Positions 25,649 to 34,877 of a stretch of 64,000 nt of DNA are shown piece by piece. This DNA is from Sediminibacillus terrae. GTDB taxonomy: Bacteria > Bacillota > Bacilli > Bacillales > Amphibacillaceae. The notes under the pieces were generated by a model. That model saw nothing but the letters and a program-made list of their open reading frames with translations, was not told where the DNA came from and searched no databases. The DNA is taken from assembly GCF_009602435.1 (NCBI RefSeq), contig NZ_VZDQ01000001.1:1-64000 (forward strand), written 5' to 3'. Position 1 is the first letter of the stretch. Each line of letters starts with the position of its first letter. A program made the translations under genes and the position numbers.

Positions 25649-25654
25649 TACTAG

Positions 25655-25683
25655 AAGCTCCCATCTATTTGGGAGCTTTTTTC
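25655..25683 (+). terminator. Terminator of the Lin0512 gene
   Basis: AAGCTCCCA pairs with TGGGAGCTT around a six-base loop and T6 follows. Confidence 0.9.
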
Positions 25684-25879
25684 TGAGTAATAAAGGATTT
25701 TTCTTAGGAACAGCAAATCGGTTTAGAAAAGGAGAATCTCTATATGGGATAATCCCTGTGTGACAGGGGTCAGTCCCTTGTCCTGATGGCTCTTGTTTGG
25801 ATGCTGTGGGAGAAGGGAGGCGTTTAAACCATAAACGTGCAGGGGCGTGCGAGGGAAAGTAAGATAAGAAGAATCAATA

Positions 25880-26115
25880 AAGATAAATACATGTTGGAAT
25901 ATGGAGTAAGTGATGAAAAAAGTTCCTGTTACTAAATCAAAGATTCCTTCTTGGTTTTTTATAGTTCTCTCTTTCTTATTTCTTGAAAAACTTACAAGTC
26001 CAATCACTATGAAAATAATCCGGCACTTAAAAGAAATATTCCTTTTGTATCTTCATTTCCAGATAAAACATAGCAAAAACTAAGGTTACTGCAATTATTA
26101 TCTTTATTTGTCCAC
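25880..26115 (-). pseudogene. Frameshifted small membrane protein
   Basis: One minus-strand frame reads IKIIIAVTLVFAMFYLEMKI and stops after KEYFF. A neighbouring frame continues with CRIIFIVIGLVSFSRNKKER and then TGTFFITYSIFQHVFIFI. Together they would give a three-helix membrane protein of roughly 80 residues, loosely like DUF3953 proteins. A single frameshift separates the halves and no ribosome site was found. Confidence 0.35.
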
Positions 26116-26172
26116 ATATCCGGCCACCTTTTTAATCGTTTCGAACGAACTGGCGGATGCCAAGTATTTATT

Positions 26173-26772
26173 TCAATTCCGAACAACGATATCTGCTTGC
26201 TCGAGTGGCGAAACGGTTTCCAAATAATAGTCTTCCGCTTTCCAATACCGCTTTTCAAACTTTTCTCTGTCACTTCTTGCTGAATTGCTTTCACGATGGA
26301 ATCTCTTTTCTCTGGGGCTATCCAGATAAATCATAAAATCGTAATGATGTCTCCACTCTTTTCTTTGTAAAAATACCCCTTCGATGATAATCAGGCAGGT
26401 ATCAGGAATGATGACTGTCTGTAATGATTGCGTATCGGAACAATCATCATATGTCCGTAACGGTAGTTCAGTTGTGTCTTTAAGTCTTTCGAATAGATAC
26501 TTTTCAAGGTACTTTATGTCCCATTGCAAATAATAATACTCATACCACGCCTCATATCCAGTATGATAACGACTTTTTCGCTCGACAATGTAATCGTCTA
26601 TGTGGAAAACACAAACCGGAATTTTTTTCTCTTGCATGTGCCGTTCAATGGATTGCACAAAGGTGGTTTTCCCGGCACGGCTTAATCCATCTATTCCGAT
26701 GACAACTTTTTGATTTCGTTCCACTTCCGGAATCATTTTTACTACATTTGATATGTTCTCTTCCAAGCCCAT
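26173..26772 (-). CDS. Uridine kinase-like P-loop kinase
   Basis: This 199-residue P-loop protein has Walker A GIDGLSRAGKTT at about 26-37, FHIDDYI near 56 and IIIEGVFLQR near 128. Tyrosine-rich WYEYYYLQWD follows the DD motif. The order matches the uridine kinase/phosphoribulokinase group, which phosphorylates small hydroxylated substrates; the actual substrate cannot be read. The length is typical. It is monocistronic: the manA terminator lies upstream and a degraded region downstream. Confidence 0.75.
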   Translation of the reverse strand: MGLEENISNVVKMIPEVERNQKVVIGIDGLSRAGKTTFVQSIERHMQEKKIPVCVFHIDDYIVERKSRYHTGYEAWYEYYYLQWDIKYLEKYLFERLKDTTELPLRTYDDCSDTQSLQTVIIPDTCLIIIEGVFLQRKEWRHHYDFMIYLDSPREKRFHRESNSARSDREKFEKRYWKAEDYYLETVSPLEQADIVVRN

Positions 26773-26885
26773 CCCGCCCTAATGCTTATTGACGATCCTT
26801 CAGGTTTGTTTCCGGACCATCCTTCCTTCATTTTACCATGAAATTTCCCCATCCTTATCAGATATCAAAAGGATACATAAAAGTA

Positions 26886-26921
26886 AAAACAGGCCAAATC
26901 ATTGCGATTTAGCCTGTTTTT
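26886..26921 (-). terminator. Terminator of the sugar operon
   Basis: AAACAGGC-AAATC pairs with GATTT-GCCTGTTT around ATTGC. A or T runs flank both sides, so it may work on both strands. It lies 18 bp after the manA stop. Confidence 0.8.
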
Positions 26922-26938
26922 CTCCTGGTGCCTGTTCC

Positions 26939-27895
26939 TTATGGATGGGAAACGATAAATGAAGCTTTCCCCGATAAATGATAGTGCTCGACAGTGGATG
27001 GCACGATAAAGTGGTCGCCTTTTTTCAAGGTGAAAGTGGTTCCTTCCACGGTTATTTCTCCTTCACCGTCCAGTACGCTCACCTGCAGGAAGTCCTCTTC
27101 TACAGCTTGGTCGACTTCTCCGTCCAGCTCCCAATGGTACACGGTGAAATACTCCTGCTGGACGAGACGGTTGGAGGTCAGACCGTCTTTGTTTGTTTGT
27201 TTTTGCTCGATCTCGACTGTTTCATGTGGAACGGTCGAAACGGCGATCGCTGAATCCAGGTGCAGCTCCCTTGTGTTGCCTTGATCGTCGGTCCGGTCGT
27301 AATCATATACCCGGTAGGTGATATCGGAGCTTTGCTGGGTTTCCAAAATCACGATGCCTTTTCCGATGGCATGGATGGTTCCGCTCGGTACATAGATGAA
27401 ATCTCCGGCCTTCACTTTCACCTTGCGCAGCAAGTCATCCCACTGGCCGCTGTCGACCATTTGCTTGAATTCTTCGCGGCTGCCGGCATGGTGGCCGAAA
27501 ATGATTTCCGCGTTTTCTTCTGCATCGATGACATACCAGCATTCCGTTTTGCCGTATGGTTCTCCTTCGACTTGTCTTGCATACGTGTCATCTGGGTGCA
27601 CTTGGACGGATAAATCGTTGGCCGCGTCGAGGATCTTCACCAGCAAGGGGTAGTCTTCCCCGCCTTTGGCTGCTTCGCCGAACAATTCGCCGTGCTGTTC
27701 CCAGGCATCCTTCAATGTGCCGCCTTGCAAAGGGCCGTTGACGATCCGGCTCGGTCCGTTCGGATGGGCGGAAATCACCCAGGCCTCTCCGGTATGGTCA
27801 TAGGGAATATCGTAGCCAAATTCCGTTTTCAATTTTTGGCCGCCCCAAATCCGCTCCTGAAAAACGGGCTCTAAAAAAATCGGTTCCTTGTACAT
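26939..27895 (-). CDS. manA: Mannose-6-phosphate isomerase, class I
   Basis: This 318-residue zinc enzyme interconverts mannose-6-phosphate and fructose-6-phosphate. It is of the short Bacillus type (cupin). Features seen: ERIWGGQKL near the start, the metal site LSVQVHPDD with KTECWYVID following, and IYVPSGTIHAIGKG. A GGAGGAAAA site precedes the ATG. It is the last gene of a repressor-glucokinase-isomerase operon (36 bp after glucokinase), which fits uptake of mannose or of mannose-containing oligosaccharides feeding glycolysis. Confidence 0.95.
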   Translation of the reverse strand: MYKEPIFLEPVFQERIWGGQKLKTEFGYDIPYDHTGEAWVISAHPNGPSRIVNGPLQGGTLKDAWEQHGELFGEAAKGGEDYPLLVKILDAANDLSVQVHPDDTYARQVEGEPYGKTECWYVIDAEENAEIIFGHHAGSREEFKQMVDSGQWDDLLRKVKVKAGDFIYVPSGTIHAIGKGIVILETQQSSDITYRVYDYDRTDDQGNTRELHLDSAIAVSTVPHETVEIEQKQTNKDGLTSNRLVQQEYFTVYHWELDGEVDQAVEEDFLQVSVLDGEGEITVEGTTFTLKKGDHFIVPSTVEHYHLSGKASFIVSHP

Positions 27896-27931
27896 GCTTT
27901 TCCTCCTTATGTATGTTTGTTTCCATGGTGT

Positions 27932-28843
27932 TCATGAAGCTAAAATCAGCCCTGCTGCTCCGACGACACCGGCATTTTGGTCCAATTGAGCCGGTACTAC
28001 TTCTGTTTCCCGGCCGGCAGGGTTCAATGCATATTGGCTGACATAATCCCGCACTTTCGCAAACAATGGTTCCCCAACCTTGGAGACTCCGCCGCCGATC
28101 ACGATTTTTTCCGGATCGAAGGTGTTGATCAATGTCACACAGGCGACACCGATCAAACGGAATACGTCTTCAATGTAAGGAACGATGTTGGCATCGCCTT
28201 GGTCGTATCGTTGGAACACTTCCTCGGTCGTGAGTGTTTCTCCCGCCAGCTCCGAACCGCGATTGGCGATGGCGGTTCCAGAGACGATGTACTCCAGACA
28301 GCCTTTCTGGCCGCACGGGCATTGGCCGTAAGACGGATCGACGACGGTGTGCCCGATATCGCCGGCATTGCCACGGGCTCCGCCCAATAACTTGCCGTCT
28401 GCAAACAACCCGGCTCCGACTCCGGTGCTGATGGTCATGTAAGCAAAATCCTGATTTTCCTGTGCGGCGCCTAACCATTTTTCTGCCATGGCCGCCGCGT
28501 TAGCATCGTTTTCCAGCACGACAGGAACCGGAAAATGTCCGCGAACCTGTTCCACTATCGGAACGTCCTTCCAGTTTTGCAAATTCGGTGGACAGGAGAT
28601 GACCCCTGCCTTGCTGTTCAACGGACCCGGAGAGCCGATACCGATACCGGAAATCTGGTCGGATGCCAGTCCTTCCTCCTTCAACAGCTGTTCAATTGCT
28701 TCGATGATTCGCTGTATCATCACGCCAGGCTCAACGGATTTATCTGTTTTCAGTTTGCTCTGCCTGCTGATTTCGCCTTGTTCATTCACCAGTGCCAGGG
28801 CCACTTTTGTTCCCCCGATATCTACTCCTACTGCAACTCCCAT
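27932..28843 (-). CDS. glcK: ROK-family glucokinase
   Basis: This 303-residue ROK sugar kinase phosphorylates glucose, possibly other hexoses, with ATP. DIGGTKVALALV (phosphate loop) is at 8-19 and VVLENDANAAAMAEKW carries the catalytic aspartate near 106. GDIGHTVV begins the ROK zinc site with CPCGQKGCLE. Its stop is 36 bp from manA and its start 22 bp from the ROK regulator stop. Without biochemistry fructokinase or mannokinase activity remains possible; pairing with manA makes mannose plausible. Confidence 0.9.
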   Translation of the reverse strand: MGVAVGVDIGGTKVALALVNEQGEISRQSKLKTDKSVEPGVMIQRIIEAIEQLLKEEGLASDQISGIGIGSPGPLNSKAGVISCPPNLQNWKDVPIVEQVRGHFPVPVVLENDANAAAMAEKWLGAAQENQDFAYMTISTGVGAGLFADGKLLGGARGNAGDIGHTVVDPSYGQCPCGQKGCLEYIVSGTAIANRGSELAGETLTTEEVFQRYDQGDANIVPYIEDVFRLIGVACVTLINTFDPEKIVIGGGVSKVGEPLFAKVRDYVSQYALNPAGRETEVVPAQLDQNAGVVGAAGLILAS

Positions 28844-28865
28844 ATTATCACCTTTTCCCTGTTTG

Positions 28866-30074
28866 TCATTTCATTAACAGCTGCGGGTTGGAAAACAAAT
28901 GATCCAGAATCACCGCCGCAGCTCCGACAAGCTGTGCCTCTTCCTTGAATTGCGACCGTTTGATAATCATCGAATTGTTTCCGTTGTACAAAATCCGGTC
29001 GTTGACGAGATACGAAATGGTTTCCATTGCAGCCGGATAACCGTGGACAATCGCTCCGCCGATGATGATTTCCTCTGGATTGAGGATATTTGCTGCGTTG
29101 GCGATACCTACGCCCAAGTAGTTCGCCGATTCTTCCAACAGCTGCATGGCAAGCGGCACCTCAGCCATCGCGGCTTGAAAAATTTTTTCAAGCGTGATCT
29201 GCTGCTTTTCTGAAGAAGGCGCTTCCCTCTGATTTTGCATCGTTTCCGCCTTTTTCGTCATTGCGATTCCGGAAGCCAGTGCCTCCAGACAGCCATAACT
29301 GCCGCAGCTGCACTTGGGTCCGTCCATATCGATGGTATGATGGCCGAGTTCTCCCGCTCCGTTTAAAAAACCGCGATACATTTTCCCCTGAAAAATAATG
29401 CCGCCGCCAATTCCCTGGTCGGCCAGTACGTAGAGCATGCTGCTTTTATTCTCGGAGGAACCGAACCAGTATTCCGCCAGGGCTGCTGCATTCGCATCCC
29501 GTTCCAGTACCACCGGCAGCCTATAGCGTTCCCGTAACAATGCGGCGACTTCCCACTGTTCGATTGCTTTGATGTTGGGAGGATGTAACATCGTTCCGCT
29601 ATCCACATCGACAGGACCGGGAGCGGAAACACCGATTCCCAACGGCCTTGCTTGGTCTTCCGTGTTTTCCAGTAACTGATCGATCAGGTCGCACACCAAT
29701 GCAGCCCACTCGTTTTGCCGGAGTTGTCCACATATGGATTTCTTTTCGACTTGTACGATATTCCCTTGGGGATTGATTTTGGCTGTTTGGATGTTATCCA
29801 CATGGATGGCGACACTTATCACCCAGTTTTGCTCGTGCAGCTGATAGAGCGTCGGTTTCCTTCCGCCCTGTGACTCTCCGCTGCCTGTGGTTTCCACTAA
29901 ATCGCATGCTTGCAATTCTTTGACGATGTTCGAAACCGACATTACCGATAGTCCGGTATGACGGGCCATCTCCGCATTGGATACAGGGCTTTCTTTCCGC
30001 AATACATGCAGAACCGACGACCTGTTCTGCCGTTTCATCACCTCGGCCCCGCCTGCGGTGGATATGGAATCCAT
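28866..30074 (-). CDS. ROK-family transcriptional repressor
   Basis: This 402-residue XylR/NagC-type regulator has an N-terminal winged HTH (SNAEMARHTGLSVMSVSNIV at about 32-51). A ROK sugar-binding domain follows, with LERDANAAALAEYW, GELGHHTID and a zinc motif CSCGSYGCLE. It should bind a sugar or sugar phosphate and derepress the operon. GGGAGGAGG precedes the ATG. It heads the operon with glcK and manA; the palindrome 24 bp upstream is its probable operator, which would make it autoregulated. Confidence 0.88.
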   Translation of the reverse strand: MDSISTAGGAEVMKRQNRSSVLHVLRKESPVSNAEMARHTGLSVMSVSNIVKELQACDLVETTGSGESQGGRKPTLYQLHEQNWVISVAIHVDNIQTAKINPQGNIVQVEKKSICGQLRQNEWAALVCDLIDQLLENTEDQARPLGIGVSAPGPVDVDSGTMLHPPNIKAIEQWEVAALLRERYRLPVVLERDANAAALAEYWFGSSENKSSMLYVLADQGIGGGIIFQGKMYRGFLNGAGELGHHTIDMDGPKCSCGSYGCLEALASGIAMTKKAETMQNQREAPSSEKQQITLEKIFQAAMAEVPLAMQLLEESANYLGVGIANAANILNPEEIIIGGAIVHGYPAAMETISYLVNDRILYNGNNSMIIKRSQFKEEAQLVGAAAVILDHLFSNPQLLMK

Positions 30075-30097
30075 ATTCCTCCTCCCTTCCTGTTCAG

Positions 30098-30118
30098 TTA
30101 TTAAAATGGTTTTAATAA
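30098..30118 (-). promoter_or_regulatory. Palindromic operator of the sugar operon
   Basis: The arms TTATTAAAA and TTTTAATAA are perfect complements around TGG. The site is 24 bp before the repressor start, beside a TATACT-like -10. Its size and AT-rich form match operators of ROK repressors. Confidence 0.7.
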
Positions 30119-30198
30119 GTATAGGTTATAATAAATTTTCGTAAAAATCAATTTAATTTTCAAAAGCATGGTACACGGTTATTCACCGTAACATCAAG

Positions 30199-30385
30199 TT
30201 ATGCACAAGGTTGTCCACAATTATCACTGTCCCTTTTTATACACATGTTTTCCTAGCGTATAAACAGGTTATCCACGATAGTTGTCCACAAGTTTTTCAA
30301 CCGTTCACTTTATTTGGTGCTAGAATGAATGTTCGCCACCAGATATGGAGAGTTATCCTCAATTCCATCCACAGCCTGTGCATAA
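30199..30385. promoter_or_regulatory. Cluster of DnaA boxes
   Basis: Perfect TTATNCACA boxes lie at 30199-30207 (TTATGCACA), 30237-30245 (TTATACACA) and, on the other strand, 30377-30385. One-mismatch boxes are at 30211 (TTGTCCACA), 30269 (TTATCCACG), 30282 (TTGTCCACA) and 30353 (TTATCCTCA). This fills most of the gap between the ROK repressor and the htrA terminator. It is more than 33 kb from where oriC should be. Confidence 0.7.
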
Positions 30386-30440
30386 CTGTGGGAGTAACTG
30401 CAATTCCGTTGTCCTCATCCCCTAGAGTGAGTTTTAGTAC

Positions 30441-30496
30441 AAAAAAAAAAAAACGAACGAACTCGAATGCTTTGCATTCGAATATCGCTCGGTTTT
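30441..30496 (-). terminator. Terminator of the wal operon
   Basis: A long stem with central CGAATGC/GCATTCG and outer CGAnCGA/TCGnTCG pairs is followed by T12 or more on the minus strand. It lies 40 bp after the htrA stop. Confidence 0.85.
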
Positions 30497-30536
30497 TGCT
30501 TTGGTTCCATGGTTTTGTCTCCACCTGTTGCCTTTA

Positions 30537-31760
30537 TCAGTACTCCTGGGAGGCGAGGGTCACTGTCGTTTCTTGCTGTTCTCCGTCACGGTAGTAAGTC
30601 ACCGTCATTTCCTCGCCGACCTGTTTTTCCTGATAGAGGTGCTTGCGCAATCCAATCACATCCTGGATCGGCTCGCCATCCAGCTTGGTGATGACATCAA
30701 GTTCTTTCAAGCCAGCTTGGTCTGCAGGAGACATCGGTTCGATGCTGCGCAAGTAGATGCCGCCTTCGACTTCTTCAGGCAGGTTCAGTCTCCGCTCCCA
30801 CTCCACCTGGGCTACTTCCTCAAGGGAATATGCTTCAACACCTAAGTATGGTCTTGTGACCGTTCCTTCTGTCTCCAGCTGTTCGATGATCGGAGTCGCA
30901 CTGTCGATCGGGATTGCGAAGCCGATTCCTTCTACCGAAGACTGGGCGATTTTCATCGAGTTGATTCCGATCAATTGCCCGCTCATATTGATCAACGCAC
31001 CGCCGCTGTTCCCCGGATTGATGGCGGCATCCGTCTGGATGACTTCTGCCTGCCAGTCAGCCCGTCCGTCACCGTCAAAGTCCTGCGGAATGGCACGCTG
31101 CTTGCCGCTGATGATTCCCTGGGTCACCGATCCGGAGAACATCAACCCGAGCGGATTCCCGATGGCGATTGCCGGTTCGCCTACTTTGACACTATCCGAG
31201 CTGCCGATTTCGATCGTTTTGTCGACTTGATCGGCACTCATTTTCAAAACGGCCAAATCGGTGAACACATCGCTGCCGAGCAGCTCCGCGGATACGTGCG
31301 TTTCATCCGAAAGCACCACTTCGACTTCGTCGGCGCCCTCTATGACGTGATGATTGGTCACCACATAGGCGCTTCCGTCTTCCGTTTTATAAATGACGCC
31401 GGAACCGGTGCCGGCTTGTCCTGATTCCTCCTGCTGCCAGAAGTTCGTAGAGGATTGAATGTTGACCACACCGACTACAGCGGGGGTCACCTCGCCGACG
31501 ATTTCGGTTATTTGCGTCGATACGTCGACATTGACATTGGAAGTAGGACCGGCTTGTGAGTTGTCGCCATTTCCCTGGGTAATTTCATTGGAACCTTGTT
31601 CAGCTGATTGGAATGGCAGCAAATCTGCTTCCTGCAAGGCTGGAAGTGCCACAATCACAATCAGCGCTCCGATGATTGCTCCGATAAGGGAAGGCAGAAA
31701 CCAGTTCCTTTTTTTCTTAGTCGTCCTGTTTGTTTGATAATGATCATCATAATAGCCCAT
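30537..31760 (-). CDS. htrC: HtrA-type serine protease (HtrC/YyxA)
   Basis: This membrane-anchored serine protease of about 407 residues degrades misfolded exported proteins. A basic start and one membrane helix (FLPSLIGAIIGALIVIVAL) come first, then a polar linker. The protease domain has its triad in VTNHHV (H141), DLAVLK (D171) and NPGNSGG (S255), numbered from an upstream in-frame ATG. A PDZ domain fills the end (QAGLKELDVITKLDGEPI). AAAGG nine bases before ATG 31760 makes that the likely start rather than ATG 31769, which the site abuts. It is the last gene of the wal operon, as in B. subtilis. Confidence 0.93.
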   Translation of the reverse strand: MGYYDDHYQTNRTTKKKRNWFLPSLIGAIIGALIVIVALPALQEADLLPFQSAEQGSNEITQGNGDNSQAGPTSNVNVDVSTQITEIVGEVTPAVVGVVNIQSSTNFWQQEESGQAGTGSGVIYKTEDGSAYVVTNHHVIEGADEVEVVLSDETHVSAELLGSDVFTDLAVLKMSADQVDKTIEIGSSDSVKVGEPAIAIGNPLGLMFSGSVTQGIISGKQRAIPQDFDGDGRADWQAEVIQTDAAINPGNSGGALINMSGQLIGINSMKIAQSSVEGIGFAIPIDSATPIIEQLETEGTVTRPYLGVEAYSLEEVAQVEWERRLNLPEEVEGGIYLRSIEPMSPADQAGLKELDVITKLDGEPIQDVIGLRKHLYQEKQVGEEMTVTYYRDGEQQETTVTLASQEY

Positions 31761-31830
31761 CGCACCCATCCTTTCTGACCTGGAAAAACATACATCTTGC
31801 CGTTTATAGTGTTTCCTTTCGCCAGTCCGG

Positions 31831-32628
31831 TTAAACTACTTCATAGAGGGGGGTCGGCGTCTTCGGGTCTGTATCATGCAGGTGCAGTTTGTCGCCGATG
31901 GTGAAACCATGGTCGTTCAAATAGTTTTGCACGGACATTCTGGCCAATTCTTTCATGTTGTTATCTTTGCTTAAATGGGCCAAATAAATACGCTTTGTTT
32001 GGTCTCCGATGATATCGCTCAATGCCAGGGCGCAATCGTCATTGGAAACGTGGCCGCTATCGCCGAGAATGCGTCGTTTGACATTCCACGGGTATCTGCC
32101 CATCTGCAGCATGGATACATCATGGTTGGCTTCGAAAATATAGGCATCGGCATTTTCTACGGTTTTTTTTATGCGTTCGGATACATAACCGAGATCGGTA
32201 ACGAGAGCCACTTTTTTTCCTTCATGATGGAAGGTGAAAAACATCGGCTCCGCCGCATCGTGCGAGACGCCGAACGATTCCACGTCCAGGTCGCCGAAAG
32301 CCTTTGTTTCCTCCATATTGAACACAAATTTTTGGTCCAAATCGATTTTGCCGATTGATCCTTCCATCGCTTTCCATGTTTTTTCGTTGGCATAAATCGG
32401 CAGTCGATAACGTCGGGCCATGATGCCCAACCCTTTGATATGGTCACTGTGTTCATGGGTGACAAGCAGCTTGGTAAGACTGTGGGGATCGATATCCACT
32501 TCGCTCATCAGCCGTTCCATTTCCTTTCCGCTCAATCCCGCATCGACTAAGATTTTCTCTTTTTCTGTCGCTATATAAAAAGCATTTCCTGTACTTCCTG
32601 ATGCAAGCACACTAAAGCTTAACGTCAT
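31831..32628 (-). CDS. walJ: Metallo-beta-lactamase fold exonuclease WalJ
   Basis: This 265-residue protein is of the YycJ/WalJ family, a 5'-3' DNA exonuclease fold linked to coordination of cell division with replication. The metal-binding motif [10 protein letters not shown] lies near 58-67; the second histidine site is GDSGHVSND near 190. Its start overlaps the stop of walI by four bases (ATGA type), so translation is coupled. The TGNAFYI and VDAGLSGKE segments are typical of the family. Confidence 0.95.
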   Translation of the reverse strand: MTLSFSVLASGSTGNAFYIATEKEKILVDAGLSGKEMERLMSEVDIDPHSLTKLLVTHEHSDHIKGLGIMARRYRLPIYANEKTWKAMEGSIGKIDLDQKFVFNMEETKAFGDLDVESFGVSHDAAEPMFFTFHHEGKKVALVTDLGYVSERIKKTVENADAYIFEANHDVSMLQMGRYPWNVKRRILGDSGHVSNDDCALALSDIIGDQTKRIYLAHLSKDNNMKELARMSVQNYLNDHGFTIGDKLHLHDTDPKTPTPLYEVV

Positions 32629-33551
32629 TCCTCATCACTCACCCTTGTTGATTCCAATAACCTTTGGTACACATTTCGCAATTCTTCTGTTTTCTCGTCG
32701 GATAGCTTTGCGTCCCTCATACCATCCTGCGCTTTCCGGATCGTATTCCGGACAAACGTCGGATTGTCATGCTGGGAAAATTGTCCTTCATAACCCATTA
32801 CCACATAATGCAGACTCTCATTGATGGCAAAGTGCCAGGAAGGTGCAAAAACCTGCTGCCCTTCATCGAGATCGACGAACGAATAATAACCTATTGTCGG
32901 AGTTTCCGCTATTTCTGGATCCATTGGCAACACACTTGCCTTGAATAGGCTATTCACCGCAGTTTTCGCTGTAATAATGCTTTTTGGCTCCGATCTTTCC
33001 ACTTCATCAAGCGCGGACTGGAGGTAACTGGTAATTTCATTGTCCTCGTTGGTAAAGGCTACGATAAAGCTGCTCTGACTGTAATAAATCGGCTTGCTGT
33101 TGTTTGTCTGGAAAAAAATCAAGGCGCCGGAAACTTCATCCTGACCCCAATAGACGTATTCTCCTCCAGAAAGTACATGCTCGGATAGTGCCAATTCTTT
33201 GTCGGCGTTCGAGCTATCCGGGTCTATCGGCACCGGATCCTTGAATTCTGAATACAACAGGTTGCCGCCGCTGAGCCGGAAGACTTCCTGTTCGCTCATC
33301 GACTTGAGGGTTTCCACGTCTTCAGCGGTGAAGTTACGCGCTTTTACCGTTATATACGAATCCTTCACCTGCTCCTCTGGCAGCTTATCAAGTCCTTCCA
33401 CGTTCCCCTCAAGTAGTTCATCTTCTTTCACTTCCGTTATATCGCCGGACGGCGATCTGGAATCCATTGTCTTCAAAAACTGCTGGAGCAGGAAAATGTC
33501 CAAAATAAGGAAGCATATGATGAATAGTGTTTTGATTTGTCCCCATTGCAT
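32625..33551 (-). CDS. walI: WalK regulator YycI/WalI
   Basis: This 308-residue protein has one N-terminal membrane helix ([19 protein letters not shown]) and an extracytoplasmic domain. With WalH it holds the WalK kinase in check in the membrane. It lies three bases after walH and overlaps walJ, in the standard operon position. The sequence is poorly conserved in the family; the assignment rests on order, topology and the YycI-like C-terminal part. Confidence 0.92.
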   Translation of the reverse strand: MQWGQIKTLFIICFLILDIFLLQQFLKTMDSRSPSGDITEVKEDELLEGNVEGLDKLPEEQVKDSYITVKARNFTAEDVETLKSMSEQEVFRLSGGNLLYSEFKDPVPIDPDSSNADKELALSEHVLSGGEYVYWGQDEVSGALIFFQTNNSKPIYYSQSSFIVAFTNEDNEITSYLQSALDEVERSEPKSIITAKTAVNSLFKASVLPMDPEIAETPTIGYYSFVDLDEGQQVFAPSWHFAINESLHYVVMGYEGQFSQHDNPTFVRNTIRKAQDGMRDAKLSDEKTEELRNVYQRLLESTRVSDEE

Positions 33552-33554
33552 GGC

Positions 33555-34877
33555 TTATCCCTCCCCCAAACCGGACATTTCGCTTAAATCCAGCTCGCTC
33601 CAGCCGGTACTGTCCTGCTTGAACCAGGCCGGCATCAGCCGGACCGATATGCCTTCATCGATCAATTTGTAACCGAGGGCGATATCCTTAATACTGCTGC
33701 TGCCTTTGGTATCTTCCAGATAATCCGCGATTTCCATACCGCTCGGTAAATCAGGCGGCTCTCCGTAATCAAACGCCTCGCCCAATTTGAACAACGGACG
33801 GTCATACTTGTAAGGCTGGTTGCGCCAGGTTATCTGTATGGTCGCCTGCTTATCGTTCTGACCGAAGACGGGATACTCGTTATAGACAAGCCGGTACGTC
33901 ACTTCATTCCGCTGCACGTTCATATTGTAAAGCTGATATTCATCGTTGGCAGAGTTGGTCCAGCCTCTATGGGCATTGAGAAAATTGATTGTTTGGTTGA
34001 CCAGTTCCGTGCCCTCGATCGTACGGTTTTCCGGCAGAGGATTGATATACTCCATATATTTCTCGTTTTCATAGGCCCGGAGCTCCCGGATGCCGTCCGA
34101 GTATGACTTACCGCCGCCCTCCATCGGGTTCGATGTCAACACTTCCCGGTCTGTAAACAAGTTGTTGAGCAGCGGATCCAGATCGGCGAAGGTCGTAAAC
34201 GTATCGACCGAAAAAGTCAGATCGTTTATTTCCGGTTCCTCTTGCGGGATGTAAATCGGTGCCCCGGCATTTTCTGCATACTCGATATAAGTAATTTTAT
34301 CGTCCATATCGACATATTGGGCCAGAACATCGGCCGCACCGGCACTCTGTACCTCTGCCTCCATGCTCATCTTTGCTTCCGTGTTGTAAAATACCAATTC
34401 GACGGTACCACGGTTGTTTTCCTTCAGAAAGATCCGGTCGAACGAACCCCGTTGTACTTGATTGACGGAGTTCTCTTCCAGTGAAAACAAATCCCTTATC
34501 GATCCAGCCGGCACTTCTAAAGGAAATATTAGCTGGGCGGTATACTCATCACTGTCAGGCAATTCCTGGTCGGTTTGGATGCCTTGATCAAAGCCGGCAA
34601 GCGACCATTCTTGCATCTCTTGATAAAAAGCTTCCTGGTCGTCCCGGTTTTCAAAGGAAGAGAACGTGCCATTCGTCTGGAAAATGACTTTCGACGGTTC
34701 TATGACACTCTTTTTGGCTTCCTCCTGGCCGGCTTCCAGTGGTTCATCGGTATAATTGCTTTCCACGTTTTCCGTCTCATCGTAATTCGGCTTGTAATTC
34801 CAAATCCCCAGGGTCAGCAGCAAGCTGGCCACAATCAATGCCGACAAGCCCAATGTCTTGATCATTTCGAGCCTCAT
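33555..34877 (-). CDS. walH: WalK regulator YycH/WalH
   Basis: This 440-residue protein has a short cytoplasmic start and one membrane helix (TLGLSALIVASLLLTLGIW), followed by a large extracytoplasmic part. YycH acts with YycI as a negative regulator of WalK. Its start overlaps the walK stop (ATGA). An acidic linker (about 35-58) follows the helix. Confidence 0.92.
   Translation of the reverse strand: MRLEMIKTLGLSALIVASLLLTLGIWNYKPNYDETENVESNYTDEPLEAGQEEAKKSVIEPSKVIFQTNGTFSSFENRDDQEAFYQEMQEWSLAGFDQGIQTDQELPDSDEYTAQLIFPLEVPAGSIRDLFSLEENSVNQVQRGSFDRIFLKENNRGTVELVFYNTEAKMSMEAEVQSAGAADVLAQYVDMDDKITYIEYAENAGAPIYIPQEEPEINDLTFSVDTFTTFADLDPLLNNLFTDREVLTSNPMEGGGKSYSDGIRELRAYENEKYMEYINPLPENRTIEGTELVNQTINFLNAHRGWTNSANDEYQLYNMNVQRNEVTYRLVYNEYPVFGQNDKQATIQITWRNQPYKYDRPLFKLGEAFDYGEPPDLPSGMEIADYLEDTKGSSSIKDIALGYKLIDEGISVRLMPAWFKQDSTGWSELDLSEMSGLGEG

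Noticed and set aside
27220-27236. TGTTTCATGTGGAACG in manA as a parS site.
   Set aside because: Three mismatches to the consensus and inside a coding sequence; probably chance.
27260-28500. Long opposite-strand frames over manA, glcK and the ROK gene.
   Set aside because: They follow from the GC-rich third positions of the real genes; the minus-strand proteins carry all conserved motifs.
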